Positions 19,281 to 28,801 are shown, counted from the first letter of the stretch. The stretch is 64,000 bases of DNA from Rubinisphaera margarita (GCF_022267515.1 NZ_JAKFGB010000022.1:248001-312000), one strand, 5' to 3'. Notes: a model not told the origin generated them from the letters alone. Numbers and translations: made by a program.

Positions 19281-21185
19281 ATGGAATCGACACACAATCT
19301 ACTCAAGTTGAGTGAGCGAATCTCGCTCCTCCCTGTCGTGCACGGCAGCGGAGATTTTGCGGTTGAAGTGCGACGAATCCTGCTGAATCACCGATTCGAC
19401 TGCCTGGCCGTTCCCCTGCCGACCGAGTTTCAACCTGCTGTTGAAGCAGCGATTGAAAAATTGCCGGTCGTCAGTGTTATCTGGCAGCTGGAAGACAACG
19501 AGTTCGAACAGCGAGACTGGGAACCGGGGCACGATGAGGATGATGACGACGACGATGACTGGGACGAGGATGCCATCGCCACGTACATCCCGGTTGATCC
19601 CTGCCAGCCGGTCATCGCCGCACTGAGAATCGCTGCCCAGGAACGGATGCCACGGTTCTTCATCGATGCCGAGGTCGAGCAATTTGAAGTCGTCCATTCC
19701 GCCCTGCCCGATCCCTATGCCGTGAAGCAGCTTCAGGCCGAGGCGTTCTCCTCCGCTATTCTGCCCGTTTTGCCCACTTCCGTTCCCGATCAGGTGAAAC
19801 TGCGGGCCACGCATATGGCGGGACGCTTGCGGGAGCTGGAAACTCAGTATTCATCGATCCTCTGCCTTTGCTCCTACAACGAATGGCTCTCGATCAAATC
19901 GGCGTACGACTGGTCCGATCCGCTTCCCGAATCCGAACGTGCCCCGGAACAACCGGTTCGTTCCGCCATCGTCGCCGAACGGACGCTGATGTTCCTGACC
20001 GGAGAACTCCCCTATATTACCGCGCAGTATGAAAAGGCACGGGCCGAACTCGATTCCGACGAGAACCTGAGCATCGACGGCATCAAGGCTCTTTTACTGC
20101 GAACGCGTGAAGTCTATCTCGAAGAGTATGGCCAGCGGGCTCGCGCCATCACTCCCAAGCTGCTCGGCACCTACTTCCGCTATATTCGCAATCTGTCGCT
20201 GATCGAACGGCGGCTCACCCCCGATCTCTACACGCTGATTGTCGCCGCACAGCAGATCTTCGGGGATCAATTCGCAATTCTTCTGGCCGAAGTCGCCCGC
20301 AGTTACGAACACCAGCCCCCTGAGACGGACAACTTTCTGGCGATGGGGATTGATCAGGCCCGTCTGCCGGACGGGGATGTCGTTGATATGAAATCGCGAC
20401 TGCCGGGTCACCCGGTGTCCTGGCGATCCTGCCGACTGCAGTCGCGACCGGAGCACCGCAAGCAGCAGACGTGGCTCACGTCCTGGAATCCGTACTCCCA
20501 ATGTAGCTGGCCGCCGGAAGATCAGGCTATCGAACGGTTTCGGACGCACGTGAAGGACCATGCCCTGGCCCTGCTCGGCAACGATCTGGCTCGCACGGAG
20601 AAGTTTTCGACCAGCCTCAAGGACGGCCTCGATATTCGGGAAACGCTCCGCAACTGGCACACCGGCGACTTGTACGTGAAAGAGATCCCCCCCACGCGCG
20701 GCGGGCTCGACTGCGTCGTGATGCTATTTGATTCCCCAGCCGATCCGCGCGAGTACCCGCACCGGATCACATGGCACGCTGAACACCAGGATGAATCGAC
20801 GCTCGCGTTCTTCGCCACCGACTTTCTGAGTGAACTGGTCGGTCCTCAGATCGCCCTCGGCCGATATGGCGGTGCCCTCTTCCTGTTCCCGCCCCGCCCG
20901 ATTCGCGACATCTGGACGGATCGTCGGTTCGACTATGTCGACACGCTTGAAGAACGGCTGATTGTGGCTGGCTGTCATTACAGTCGAGAAAAACACATCG
21001 CCCTGCTCAGCGAACGCCCGCCGGGCATCGCCTGGAAAAAACTGGCTCAGCGAGCCGGCAAGAAGATCATTCATGTGCCGATGAATAAATTCAGCCAGCA
21101 GACGATCCAGCAGCTGAGGATGTTCCACATTCTCAACGGCCAGCACGTCCGCAGCTACGCCGCCCATTACATCCGCAAAGCGTAA
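19281..21185 (+). CDS. Large protein of unknown function with acidic stretch, possibly ChaN/TraB-like
   Basis: 634 aa. No signal peptide or membrane helix, so probably cytoplasmic. Residues 14-66 (LLPVVHGSGDFAVEVRRILL, then DCLAVPLP and LPVVSVI) and VDPCQPVIAALRIA further on recall the first strands of ChaN/TraB/DUF5682-type proteins, in which a conserved His-Gly opens the fold. Residues 84-97 are nearly all Asp/Glu. The C-terminal half has Cys-free, mixed alpha-beta sequence with a PTRGGLDCVVMLFD segment and a final basic region. The ATG at 19281 has no Shine-Dalgarno. It is transcribed alone. Function unknown; the superfamily guess is tentative. Confidence 0.7.
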   Translation: MESTHNLLKLSERISLLPVVHGSGDFAVEVRRILLNHRFDCLAVPLPTEFQPAVEAAIEKLPVVSVIWQLEDNEFEQRDWEPGHDEDDDDDDDWDEDAIATYIPVDPCQPVIAALRIAAQERMPRFFIDAEVEQFEVVHSALPDPYAVKQLQAEAFSSAILPVLPTSVPDQVKLRATHMAGRLRELETQYSSILCLCSYNEWLSIKSAYDWSDPLPESERAPEQPVRSAIVAERTLMFLTGELPYITAQYEKARAELDSDENLSIDGIKALLLRTREVYLEEYGQRARAITPKLLGTYFRYIRNLSLIERRLTPDLYTLIVAAQQIFGDQFAILLAEVARSYEHQPPETDNFLAMGIDQARLPDGDVVDMKSRLPGHPVSWRSCRLQSRPEHRKQQTWLTSWNPYSQCSWPPEDQAIERFRTHVKDHALALLGNDLARTEKFSTSLKDGLDIRETLRNWHTGDLYVKEIPPTRGGLDCVVMLFDSPADPREYPHRITWHAEHQDESTLAFFATDFLSELVGPQIALGRYGGALFLFPPRPIRDIWTDRRFDYVDTLEERLIVAGCHYSREKHIALLSERPPGIAWKKLAQRAGKKIIHVPMNKFSQQTIQQLRMFHILNGQHVRSYAAHYIRKA

Positions 21186-21269
21186 TTCAACGCGGGTGTG
21201 GTTCTGAGCTGACCGGGCGGCCTGTGAAGCCATCCCAGCGGAGGACGCCGCGTCCAGTCGCTGTGGACT

Positions 21270-22934
21270 TTACCCCTCCGCAATGACTTTCAGCGATTCG
21301 GTGCGTTCCCGCAGCACTTCGCTCTGAGAGAGCAGCGACTTACGCATGGTCGCGATTTTCTTGAGGATCTTCTCGCTGTTGCTGGCGATGGTGCGGACCC
21401 AGGTTTCGACATCGTCCATGGCGGAGATCTGCTTCTCGACTTCGAGAATCGCTTTATCGATTTCGAGGAAGTCAGCCGAATGCGACTCGTTGTGCTGCCG
21501 GGCCCGAACACAGAGTGCTTTCGCCAGTGTGATCGCGGTCTTGAGATAAAGGTCCGTCATCGTGTCTTCCGGATCCCAAACCACGAACACATCGTTGCCG
21601 ATTCGTGTCAGCGATTCGAGGTTCTCCGGAGCGTTGGAGCGAGCGAATACGAACAGGCCGACCTGGGCGTCGCGGTTGTCGCGAGCCATGGTGATTTCTT
21701 CCCGCGCCTGAGCAAGCTGATACTTCTGCTTGTCCTTGGCTTCGATGGTAATGCGAGCCCCGGGGGCGGCTGATTCCGGGCCGAGTTCCAGGGTGATATC
21801 GCCGACTTTGCAGTTCTTAATGCGGCCGGTCGTGTTCCCGGTCGCCGTCACCATGTCGTCGGTCGCTTTGAATTCGTGATCGATAAACGACATCAGCGAT
21901 TGTTCAAACTCGATTCCATGCAGCGTTCCCCGGGCCGCCTGCTCCTTGCGAATCTGCATCGCCTGCAGAGCCGTGGTCACTTCCTGCTGAAACTCGCGGC
22001 TGCTCTTCTGCTGTTCCTGCAGAATCTCGGTCAGTTCTTTCCGCAATCGGGCGAGAGCCGACTGATCATCATCGAGGGTGAGCTGGCTGTTGATCGATTC
22101 CTGCGTCGCTTCGAGAATCCGCTTGAGCCGCGACAGCGCCGACTGCTCTTCGTCGAGCGAAAACTGATCCTGAATCGTCTTCTGGGCGGTGTGGACATTT
22201 TTCACCAGCCGACTCAACGCGGACTCTTCGTTATCGAGCGAAAACTCGCCGACGGCGACATCTATCTTCTTCGCCAGATCGCCGGCCATCTCACCGTGAC
22301 GATCGGTCAGTTCCCGGATGAACCGCGACAGAGCTCCGTCTTTGTGATCGAGCGAGAACTCGACCAGAATCCGTTCCCGCTGCCGGTTCAGCTGATCGTC
22401 GACCGTTTGACGGAGCAGGCAGAGCAGCCCCTTCGAGTCTTCCGGGTCGAGATGTCGCAACAGTGGACTCTCTTCGCCGAGATGAGCACTCAGGGTGCGG
22501 ACGAGTTCGGAGTCCTGCTCGCCGAGATGCTTCTTGAGCACCTGTTCGAGTTCGCCGTCCTGCTTCAGCAATCGCTGCAGACGTTCGTGCAGTCGGCCGG
22601 AGTCGGGATCGAAATAGTGCCGTAACTGAGCATCGACCGCTTCCTTGAGCACCTGCGAATGAGCATCGAGCCGCCCCTGCAGGGTCGTGACAAGCTGCCT
22701 GCCTTCGTTCCGCACCGTCTCGGCGTCGATCTGACCGCGAGCCTGCTTCAAGGCGAGCACGCCGATCTTCAGAGCCCGGAGCGCAAAGTCCTCCCGCTCC
22801 TGGTCGTCGAGTTGCCGAAGTTCAGCCACGACTTCGGGATCCTGAACCAGCAGTTCAAGGGGAACCCCGAGTCCATATCCATCATTCGAGGCAGCGTCGT
22901 AGTTTTCCGGGCGAGTGGTGCGAGACACCGACAT
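21270..22934 (-). CDS. Coiled-coil protein with 27-residue repeats and PD-(D/E)xK nuclease-like C-terminus
   Basis: 554 aa. Residues 60-330 are helical and repetitive. FSLDxxxSALSRL-type units begin at 193, 231, 258 and 285, the last three exactly 27 residues apart, and shorter relatives (DPDSGRL, GEQDSEL, GEESPLL) precede them. Residues 335-460 look like a restriction-endonuclease fold: GIEFEQ (motif I), Asp379, then the E398-A-K400 triad member in ITIEAKDK. A strand pattern VGLFVFARS / DVFVVWD follows. The arrangement recalls DUF2130/RmuC-type proteins, coiled coils fused to a nuclease-like core. A helical tail ends the protein. It is probably DNA-associated; activity is unproven. Confidence 0.7.
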   Translation of the reverse strand: MSVSRTTRPENYDAASNDGYGLGVPLELLVQDPEVVAELRQLDDQEREDFALRALKIGVLALKQARGQIDAETVRNEGRQLVTTLQGRLDAHSQVLKEAVDAQLRHYFDPDSGRLHERLQRLLKQDGELEQVLKKHLGEQDSELVRTLSAHLGEESPLLRHLDPEDSKGLLCLLRQTVDDQLNRQRERILVEFSLDHKDGALSRFIRELTDRHGEMAGDLAKKIDVAVGEFSLDNEESALSRLVKNVHTAQKTIQDQFSLDEEQSALSRLKRILEATQESINSQLTLDDDQSALARLRKELTEILQEQQKSSREFQQEVTTALQAMQIRKEQAARGTLHGIEFEQSLMSFIDHEFKATDDMVTATGNTTGRIKNCKVGDITLELGPESAAPGARITIEAKDKQKYQLAQAREEITMARDNRDAQVGLFVFARSNAPENLESLTRIGNDVFVVWDPEDTMTDLYLKTAITLAKALCVRARQHNESHSADFLEIDKAILEVEKQISAMDDVETWVRTIASNSEKILKKIATMRKSLLSQSEVLRERTESLKVIAEG

Positions 22935-23054
22935 GATTCGTTCCTTCTCTCTCAGGAGCAGCGATTTTCCTGATCATACGCTCATCGGGCAAGATCCGCA
23001 AATCTCGGTCCCCTTTCCGTACCGGCGGCATCCTGCCGCTACGGGGACGCTAGT

Positions 23055-24050
23055 TTACCGGAGTTTCACCCAGTCGTTCTTCTCGGCGCTCTCGAAGATC
23101 GCTTCGATGACTCGCATGTTGCCGATGGCATCGCTGAGTGGCGTCGGCACGGGTGTGTCGTTGAGGATTGCCTCCGAGAACAGCCGGCCCTGGATCGCGT
23201 ATTGATTGCAGATCGGAAACTCAAGCTGCTCCACCTCTTTCCCCTGCTGCAGCCAGGCGATGCAGGGGCGATCGATCGGAGCATTGAAGGGGATTTCGAT
23301 CTCGTAGCGGCCTTCCGAGCCGAAGACATTCACGCGCTGATAAGGCACCATCTGGGTGGAGCAGGAGAAGGTCGAAGTGCCAGTGCCGAAGTCGAGAATC
23401 ACGGAGGCCAGACGGTCGGTCTGGAATTCGGGATCGAAATCGATTGTTCCCATCACCCGTTCAGGCTCGGAATCGAACAGAAACCGCGAAAGCGAGATCG
23501 GATAGCAGCCGATGTCCATCAGCGCTCCGCCGCCCATCGCCTTCTGATTGCGAATGTCGCCCGCGTTGCGATTGAAGTACGAGAACGAACAGTCGATCGT
23601 CTTCAGTTCGCCCAGCACTCCACTGGAGAGGACTTCCTTCGCCTTCTGCCATTGCGGATGATGCCGATACATGAAGGCTTCCATCACCTTCAACTGCGGA
23701 TGAGCCCTGGCGGCATCAACGAGTCGCTGTGCATCGGTTACACTCAACCCGAGTGGTTTCTCGCAAAGCACATGCTTTCCGGCTTTCAGGGCCGCGATCG
23801 ACCAGTCGACATGCATGTGATTCGGCAGGGGATTGTAGACGGCATCGATGTCCGGATCGGCCAGCAGCTCTTCGTACGAGCCATAAGCTTTGACGATACC
23901 CAGAGACTCGGCTGCGGACTTCGCGTTATCCAGATTCCGCGAGCAGATCGCGGCGATCTCAAGATTCTCGGCCTGCTGCATGGCGGGGATCACCTGGACC
24001 GTTCCAATTTTCGCCGTGCTGAGAATACCCCAGCGAACACGATTCGACAT
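23055..24050 (-). CDS. Gfo/Idh/MocA-family oxidoreductase
   Basis: 331 aa, the standard size. An N-terminal Rossmann domain (WGILSTAKIG near 8-17, AAICSRN) binds NAD(P). The EKPLG motif near residue 96 places the catalytic lysine, and the C-terminal alpha/beta domain carries GGGALMDIGCYPI with the family His replaced by Cys-Tyr. These enzymes oxidise or reduce sugars, inositols or related compounds. The N-terminal GILSTAKIG is typical of the trans-1,2-dihydrobenzene-1,2-diol / D-xylose dehydrogenase-like branch. Planctomycetes carry many paralogues, so the substrate cannot be assigned. It is on the same strand as ruvA with a 55-base gap. Confidence 0.88.
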   Translation of the reverse strand: MSNRVRWGILSTAKIGTVQVIPAMQQAENLEIAAICSRNLDNAKSAAESLGIVKAYGSYEELLADPDIDAVYNPLPNHMHVDWSIAALKAGKHVLCEKPLGLSVTDAQRLVDAARAHPQLKVMEAFMYRHHPQWQKAKEVLSSGVLGELKTIDCSFSYFNRNAGDIRNQKAMGGGALMDIGCYPISLSRFLFDSEPERVMGTIDFDPEFQTDRLASVILDFGTGTSTFSCSTQMVPYQRVNVFGSEGRYEIEIPFNAPIDRPCIAWLQQGKEVEQLEFPICNQYAIQGRLFSEAILNDTPVPTPLSDAIGNMRVIEAIFESAEKNDWVKLR

Positions 24051-24105
24051 GTCGACTTTCCGGGAAGGGAATCAAAGAAGTGAGGGAAGACAGCCTGCCA
24101 GAGGC

Positions 24106-24732
24106 TTATTGATATTCCTGCTGATAGATGGCATTCAGAACATCTTCGACCGACTTGAATTTCTTGCCCGATGCGAGCACTCGGTCGATCTTGTCCCGGG
24201 CATCCTCGCTGGTGTGGCCGAGCACGAGCAATGCCTCATACGATTCCGAAATCAGATCGTGCTGAGGCTCTCCGCCCTCGCCGTCGGCCCGATCGACCAT
24301 CAGAGCGAAGCGGGTCATTCTGCGACGCAGTTTGGCGACGATCCGCTCCGCGACTGCGGGGCCAATGCCCGGCAGGGTGCTCAGGGTTTTCGTGTCCTGC
24401 TGTTCGATGGCCGCGGCGACTTCGCGAACCGGTCGGACAATCGCCTGCAACGCTTTCTTGATGCCCAGCCCGTCGACCGAACAGATCAACTCAAAGAAGG
24501 CCAGTTCGGCGCTGCTGGTGAAGCCGACGAGGCGAGGCGTCATCCGGCCCCCCTTTTGCGGGTTGCCTTCCAGGTAGGCCATTGTCTGCAATTCGATCTC
24601 TTCGCCGATGCGGTTCTGCAGTTGGCGGCGGACAAAATCGGGGATGAAGACTTCAATGGTGAAGGGTCCGGCCTGCAGGTAAGCCGAGGTGGCTTCGACT
24701 GCTTTGAGCGAACCGCGAATCGATGAGATCAA
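24106..24732 (-). CDS. ruvA: Holliday junction DNA helicase subunit RuvA
   Basis: 208 aa. RuvA tetramers bind Holliday junctions and load the RuvB motor. The start is TTG at 24732, giving LISSIRGSLKAVE, the family N-terminus; GGAG lies six to seven bases upstream. A longer frame to 24828 overlaps ruvC and is rejected. Domain I (OB fold) covers 1-65. Domain II has the two helix-hairpin-helix motifs (LICSVDGLGIKKALQAI, LSTLPGIGPAVAERIVAKL). Domain III, the RuvB-binding helices, is at 155-208. The gene is 25 bases behind ruvC. ruvB is not in the window. Confidence 0.93.
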   Translation of the reverse strand: MISSIRGSLKAVEATSAYLQAGPFTIEVFIPDFVRRQLQNRIGEEIELQTMAYLEGNPQKGGRMTPRLVGFTSSAELAFFELICSVDGLGIKKALQAIVRPVREVAAAIEQQDTKTLSTLPGIGPAVAERIVAKLRRRMTRFALMVDRADGEGGEPQHDLISESYEALLVLGHTSEDARDKIDRVLASGKKFKSVEDVLNAIYQQEYQ

Positions 24733-24757
24733 AGGTGACTCCGTTCCAGGTTGCCGC

Positions 24758-25252
24758 TCAGGCGGCGTTCTGATCAATCTGAATGAGATGGAGATGACAC
24801 AGAGCGATAGCCAGCGCGTCTGCCACATCGTGAGGCCGGGGAACGCAGTTGAGCCCCAGTTCGGTCTTCACGACAAGCTGCATCTGTTCCTTGGACGCTC
24901 GCCCGCTGCCGGTCAGAAGTTTCTTGATTTGTGTTGGCTTGTAATGGCAGACCTTGAGTCGGGCATCGGAAGCGACCGCGAGCATTGCTCCTCGAACGTG
25001 AGCCAGGAGAATGGCACTCTTCGGGTTCTTGCCGAGTGAGAAGACCTGCTCAATGGCCAGAGCGACCGGCTGCCACTGCTCAATGACGTCACGGATTTCC
25101 CCGGCGATTTCTCCGACCCGTTCCGCCAGTGTCTGATCGGTCGACGTTGCAATGACGCCTCCTTCATCGAGCACGACCCCTTTCGGGCCGCGATGAATCA
25201 CCCCGTAACCCGTCCGGGTCAAGCCGGGATCGATCCCCAGAATCCGTTCCAT
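24758..25252 (-). CDS. ruvC: Holliday junction endonuclease RuvC
   Basis: 164 aa from the ATG at 25252, with GGGAG eight bases upstream; the frame extends to 25321 but those residues precede the conserved start. RuvC resolves Holliday junctions by symmetric cleavage. The RNase H-fold acidic quartet is complete: Asp8 in GIDPG, Glu68 in AIEQVF, Asp142 and Asp145 in HDVADALA. The conserved GRASKEQM segment is at 118-124. It is followed by ruvA, the usual ruvCA order, and preceded by ispF with a 65-base gap that contains a GGGTGC/GCACCC hairpin at the ispF stop. Confidence 0.96.
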   Translation of the reverse strand: MERILGIDPGLTRTGYGVIHRGPKGVVLDEGGVIATSTDQTLAERVGEIAGEIRDVIEQWQPVALAIEQVFSLGKNPKSAILLAHVRGAMLAVASDARLKVCHYKPTQIKKLLTGSGRASKEQMQLVVKTELGLNCVPRPHDVADALAIALCHLHLIQIDQNAA

Positions 25253-25317
25253 CTGAAATCTCCCGTCCGCAGGAAATGTATGTCCCGCCGTGGCTCCAAG
25301 CCGTGATGGCGGGTGCG

Positions 25318-25836
25318 TCAAGATGCACCCTGCCTGAGGTATAATAACGCGCTGACCGCCGCACCGATGGCTTCTTCCCGGCCAATCGGGCCGACTTTTT
25401 CGCCGGTTTTCGCCTTCACGTTCACGCGGTCGAGCGGCAGTTCCAGCAAATCGGCGATCCGTTGTCGGATTGCTGTTTTGTAGGGGGAAAGTTTAGGGGA
25501 CTGGGCGAAGATCGTGCAATCGACGTTCGCGATCGCATATCCCTGCTCCCGGACACGTTTCACGGCTTCTCTCACGAAGATCGAAGAGTCCGCATCGCGG
25601 TGGGCCTCGTCGGTATCGGGAAACAGTTCGCCAATATCGCCGGCTGCGATCGCTCCCAGCAGCGCGTCGGTCAGGGCGTGCAGCACGACATCGGCGTCGC
25701 TGTGCCCGACCGCTCCCACCGTATGCGGAATCTCGATCCCGCCGAGAATCAACTTGCGGCCCGGAGCCAGGCGATGGGTATCGTGCCCTTCTCCGATTCG
25801 CCAGGGGGGTTGAGAAGACCGAGAGTTATCCGTCAC
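25318..25836 (-). CDS. ispF: 2-C-methyl-D-erythritol 2,4-cyclodiphosphate synthase
   Basis: 172 aa, standard. IspF closes the cyclodiphosphate ring in the MEP isoprenoid pathway and supplies precursors for UppS and quinone side chains. Zinc ligands are visible as Asp19 and His21 in GHDTHR and His53 in VLHALTDA. GHSDADV and the C-terminal NVKAKTGEKVGPIGREEAIGA complete the signature. The MTDNSRSSQPP prefix is short and non-conserved. It is upstream of ruvC on the same strand. Confidence 0.96.
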   Translation of the reverse strand: MTDNSRSSQPPWRIGEGHDTHRLAPGRKLILGGIEIPHTVGAVGHSDADVVLHALTDALLGAIAAGDIGELFPDTDEAHRDADSSIFVREAVKRVREQGYAIANVDCTIFAQSPKLSPYKTAIRQRIADLLELPLDRVNVKAKTGEKVGPIGREEAIGAAVSALLYLRQGAS

Positions 25837-26179
25837 GAGGGACCTGCCGCTGAAAAAGAAGAGTCACAAACAGTTTGCGTCTAATTTAATGGTCCAGCAG
25901 CTCCCCGGCAATCGGGCCTCTGTCCCCGGTCAGCCCTGTCGCACGCTGAGGATGATGGACGAACATTCTCGAAGAATCGCACCGATTTGTGCTCCATCTC
26001 ACGGATCGGAATCGGCTGCCGGGCGATACAATGACTGGGATTTGGGCAAAGGCCGCCTCGGCGACTCCCCGGATCTCCGCTTTTCAGTCTGAATCGCACG
26101 AGATAAACTGAATGGCCACCCATTGGACACGACTCTCCCAGATCAACTGCACAGAAACTCTGTTTAGCAGGCTATTTCG
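25837..26179. other. Intergenic gap between divergent ispF and dsbD-like genes
   Basis: 343 bases. It probably contains both promoters. I see no gene, repeat or clear hairpin. Confidence 0.4.
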
Positions 26180-28801
26180 ATGATGAATATCGGACGTTAC
26201 TCGGGCCTTCTGGTTTTGACAGCGGTGCTCGCTGTCTTCGCCGTGGGAAGCACTTCGACTTCCGCTCAGTTTGAAGGACTCAACAACAACCTGGCTCTGC
26301 CGGGGCTGGGATCGCCTACGGCCCAGGAGCCGAAGGTGGTTGTACGGTTCTCGCCTCAGAAAGCCGTCGCCGGCGAACAGATCAAGGTTGAGATTGAAGT
26401 CAAAACCGACAAAGAGTCGTACGTCTACTCGCAGAATCCGAATATCGGAGCCGAGACAAAGATCAAGCTGGACGAAATTGTCGGCCTCGAACCGCTCGAC
26501 GCGGGGTTCAAACCGAACAAGGAGCCGAAGGTCGTCGTTGAGCCTCTGTTCGATGACGCCAAACTGGAGAAGTTCTTTGGCGGCGTCGTCTGGTCCCGCA
26601 CGTTCCGCGTGAAGGGCGACGTGGCTCCGCAGGTCAAAGGGGAAGTCCGCTTCCAGGTTTGCGACGATGCAACCTGCAATCAGTTCGTCGAGGCAATTTC
26701 GCTGCAGGCAGAGCTTGCCAGCGGAACGGCCCCCGAGAAGCCCGCCACGCCGATGGTGAAGACCGATCCCCCGCAGGTTCCCAAAGTTCCTGAGAGCATT
26801 TTCAAGCCCCGGAAACCGGAAACTCTGGGAACGATTACCGGCATTCTACTCGACTCCCAGAAGGTCACTCCCGACCTGAAGACCGACGGAGTCACTCCGG
26901 TCACGTTCGACGTCAAACTCCTGAACACCTCGGCTCCGGAAGATTCTGTGCGCACGGTCGTGCTGGCCATCACCGCGAACATGGAAGGCCACTGGCACAT
27001 CTACGCCCAGACGCAGGACCCGGAGATGTTCGGTATCCCGACCGAGTTCACGGTTCCGACTACGCCCGGCCTTACTCCGATCGACTCCCGGTTTCTGCCG
27101 ACATCAAAGCCAACGATCACACGGCCTGAACCCGACATCGAACAGCAGTACTTCGAAAAGACAGTCACCTGGCAGCGTCGCTATCAGCTCGATCCCGCTA
27201 CATTCAAAGGTCCACTGAACGGCTCAATCAAATTCCAGCTGTGCGATGACCAGGGCTGCCTGCCACCACGCACCGTGGAATTCTCGCTGGGGAATCGAAC
27301 GAAAAGTGGCGACATCGCAGCGGCGTCCCCCGTTCAGACTCCGGACAAAACCGCCTCGAATGCGGGTCCCATTGAAGAAGATGTTCCCGCTCAAAAGAAG
27401 GGACTGATCCCCTTCCTCATTACCGGAGTCATCTTCGGTTATCTGGCCCTGCTGACGCCGTGTGTCTTCCCGATGATCCCCATCACGGTCAGCTTCTTCC
27501 TGAAGCAGGCGGAGAAAGAGCATCATCGTCCAATCGGCATGGCTCTGCTGTATTGCCTGGGCATCATTGGAACATTTACGTTTATCGGGGTTCTTGTCTC
27601 TGCTCTGTACGGCGGTTCGGCCATGACAGGGCTTGCGAACAACGCCTGGTTCAACATCTTCCTGTCAGCCGTGCTGATCTTCTTCGGGTTGAGCATGCTC
27701 GGTCTCTTTGAAATTCGCATGCCCTCCTGGCTGCTGACCTGGTCCTCGAAGAAGGAGAGTCAGGGCGGGGTCATTGGCGTGCTGTTCATGGCCTTCACGT
27801 TCACGCTGGTCTCGTTCACCTGTACGTTCGCCTTCGTCGGTGGCCTGCTGCCGATGGCCGCCCAGGGAGAATACTACTGGCCAATTCTGGGAATGATCGC
27901 CTTCTCGGCGGCCTTCTCGTCTCCGTTCTTCTTCCTGGCACTGTTTCCCAGCTATCTGAAAAAACTGCCGAAAAGCGGCGGCTGGATGAACAACGTCAAG
28001 GTGACATTCGGCCTGCTGGAAATCGGAGCGGCGTTCAAATTCCTGAGCGTCGCCGACACGAGCATCTTCTCGGCTCCGTATATCTTCGACTATTCACTGG
28101 TCATGACGGCTTGGATGGTGTTAAGCATTGTGACAGGCCTTTACCTGCTCGGTATGTTCCGCCTGCCGCACGACACGGCTACCGATTCAATCGGCGTCCT
28201 TCGGCTTAGTTTCGCTCTAATCTTCCTGTCGTTTGCTGGTTATCTGTCGGCAGGCATTTACGGAGCTCAGAAACCGGAAGGGGCTCTCTGGGAACAGATC
28301 GCCGCCTTTGCTCCACCGACACTTGATTCTGTCAATGATGTGGATCTTGGTCCGGCTCTCGAGCACGACGAGTTGCTGTACGCTCTGGATGTCGATCAGG
28401 CGATTCAGTTCGCCAAGTCGAAGGGGCAGCCGTTGTTCTTCGATTTTACGGGTGTGAACTGCGTGAACTGCCGTTTCATGGAAGCCAATGTCTTCCCGAA
28501 GGAGGAAAATCGCGAACTGCTCGAAAAGTTTGTACGGGTCCAGCTGTTTGTCGATGTCATCCCGAACATGGCCGGTCTGGAACAGGGCGACGAGATTCTG
28601 GACAAAAACCAGCGATTGCAGTCAGACTGGTTCAACGACACCTCGATGCCCGCCTACGCCATTGTCACACCGGACGGAGAAACGATCTTGAGCACTTATA
28701 AAGGCAAAGAACGGGCTCCCGGTCAGTTTACCCGCTTCCTGAAAACGGGTCTGGAAGCCTGGCAGCAGATCGCCAGTTCGGGAACGCCGGTGCGTCGTTA
28801 G
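26180..28801 (+). CDS. DsbD-type thiol:disulfide interchange protein with two N-terminal domains
   Basis: 873 aa, longer than E. coli DsbD (about 565). DsbD moves electrons from cytoplasmic thioredoxin to exported proteins. There is a signal peptide (1-31). Two successive nDsbD-like domains follow, about 45-190 and 225-375, each with a Cys-X4-Cys pair (CDDATC, CDDQGC). The membrane core of about eight helices (405-690) holds the redox cysteines in TPCVFPMIPIT and SFTCTFAFVGG. A C-terminal thioredoxin domain has the CVNC active site near residue 760 in DFTGVNCVNCRFME. The tandem N-terminal domain is the odd feature. It stands alone on this strand with both starts (ATG ATG) at 26180. Confidence 0.9.
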   Translation: MMNIGRYSGLLVLTAVLAVFAVGSTSTSAQFEGLNNNLALPGLGSPTAQEPKVVVRFSPQKAVAGEQIKVEIEVKTDKESYVYSQNPNIGAETKIKLDEIVGLEPLDAGFKPNKEPKVVVEPLFDDAKLEKFFGGVVWSRTFRVKGDVAPQVKGEVRFQVCDDATCNQFVEAISLQAELASGTAPEKPATPMVKTDPPQVPKVPESIFKPRKPETLGTITGILLDSQKVTPDLKTDGVTPVTFDVKLLNTSAPEDSVRTVVLAITANMEGHWHIYAQTQDPEMFGIPTEFTVPTTPGLTPIDSRFLPTSKPTITRPEPDIEQQYFEKTVTWQRRYQLDPATFKGPLNGSIKFQLCDDQGCLPPRTVEFSLGNRTKSGDIAAASPVQTPDKTASNAGPIEEDVPAQKKGLIPFLITGVIFGYLALLTPCVFPMIPITVSFFLKQAEKEHHRPIGMALLYCLGIIGTFTFIGVLVSALYGGSAMTGLANNAWFNIFLSAVLIFFGLSMLGLFEIRMPSWLLTWSSKKESQGGVIGVLFMAFTFTLVSFTCTFAFVGGLLPMAAQGEYYWPILGMIAFSAAFSSPFFFLALFPSYLKKLPKSGGWMNNVKVTFGLLEIGAAFKFLSVADTSIFSAPYIFDYSLVMTAWMVLSIVTGLYLLGMFRLPHDTATDSIGVLRLSFALIFLSFAGYLSAGIYGAQKPEGALWEQIAAFAPPTLDSVNDVDLGPALEHDELLYALDVDQAIQFAKSKGQPLFFDFTGVNCVNCRFMEANVFPKEENRELLEKFVRVQLFVDVIPNMAGLEQGDEILDKNQRLQSDWFNDTSMPAYAIVTPDGETILSTYKGKERAPGQFTRFLKTGLEAWQQIASSGTPVRR

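Noticed and set aside
24733..24828. Longer RuvA start overlapping ruvC
   Set aside because: The residues before TTG 24732 are not RuvA-like, and a good GGAG stands before the TTG.
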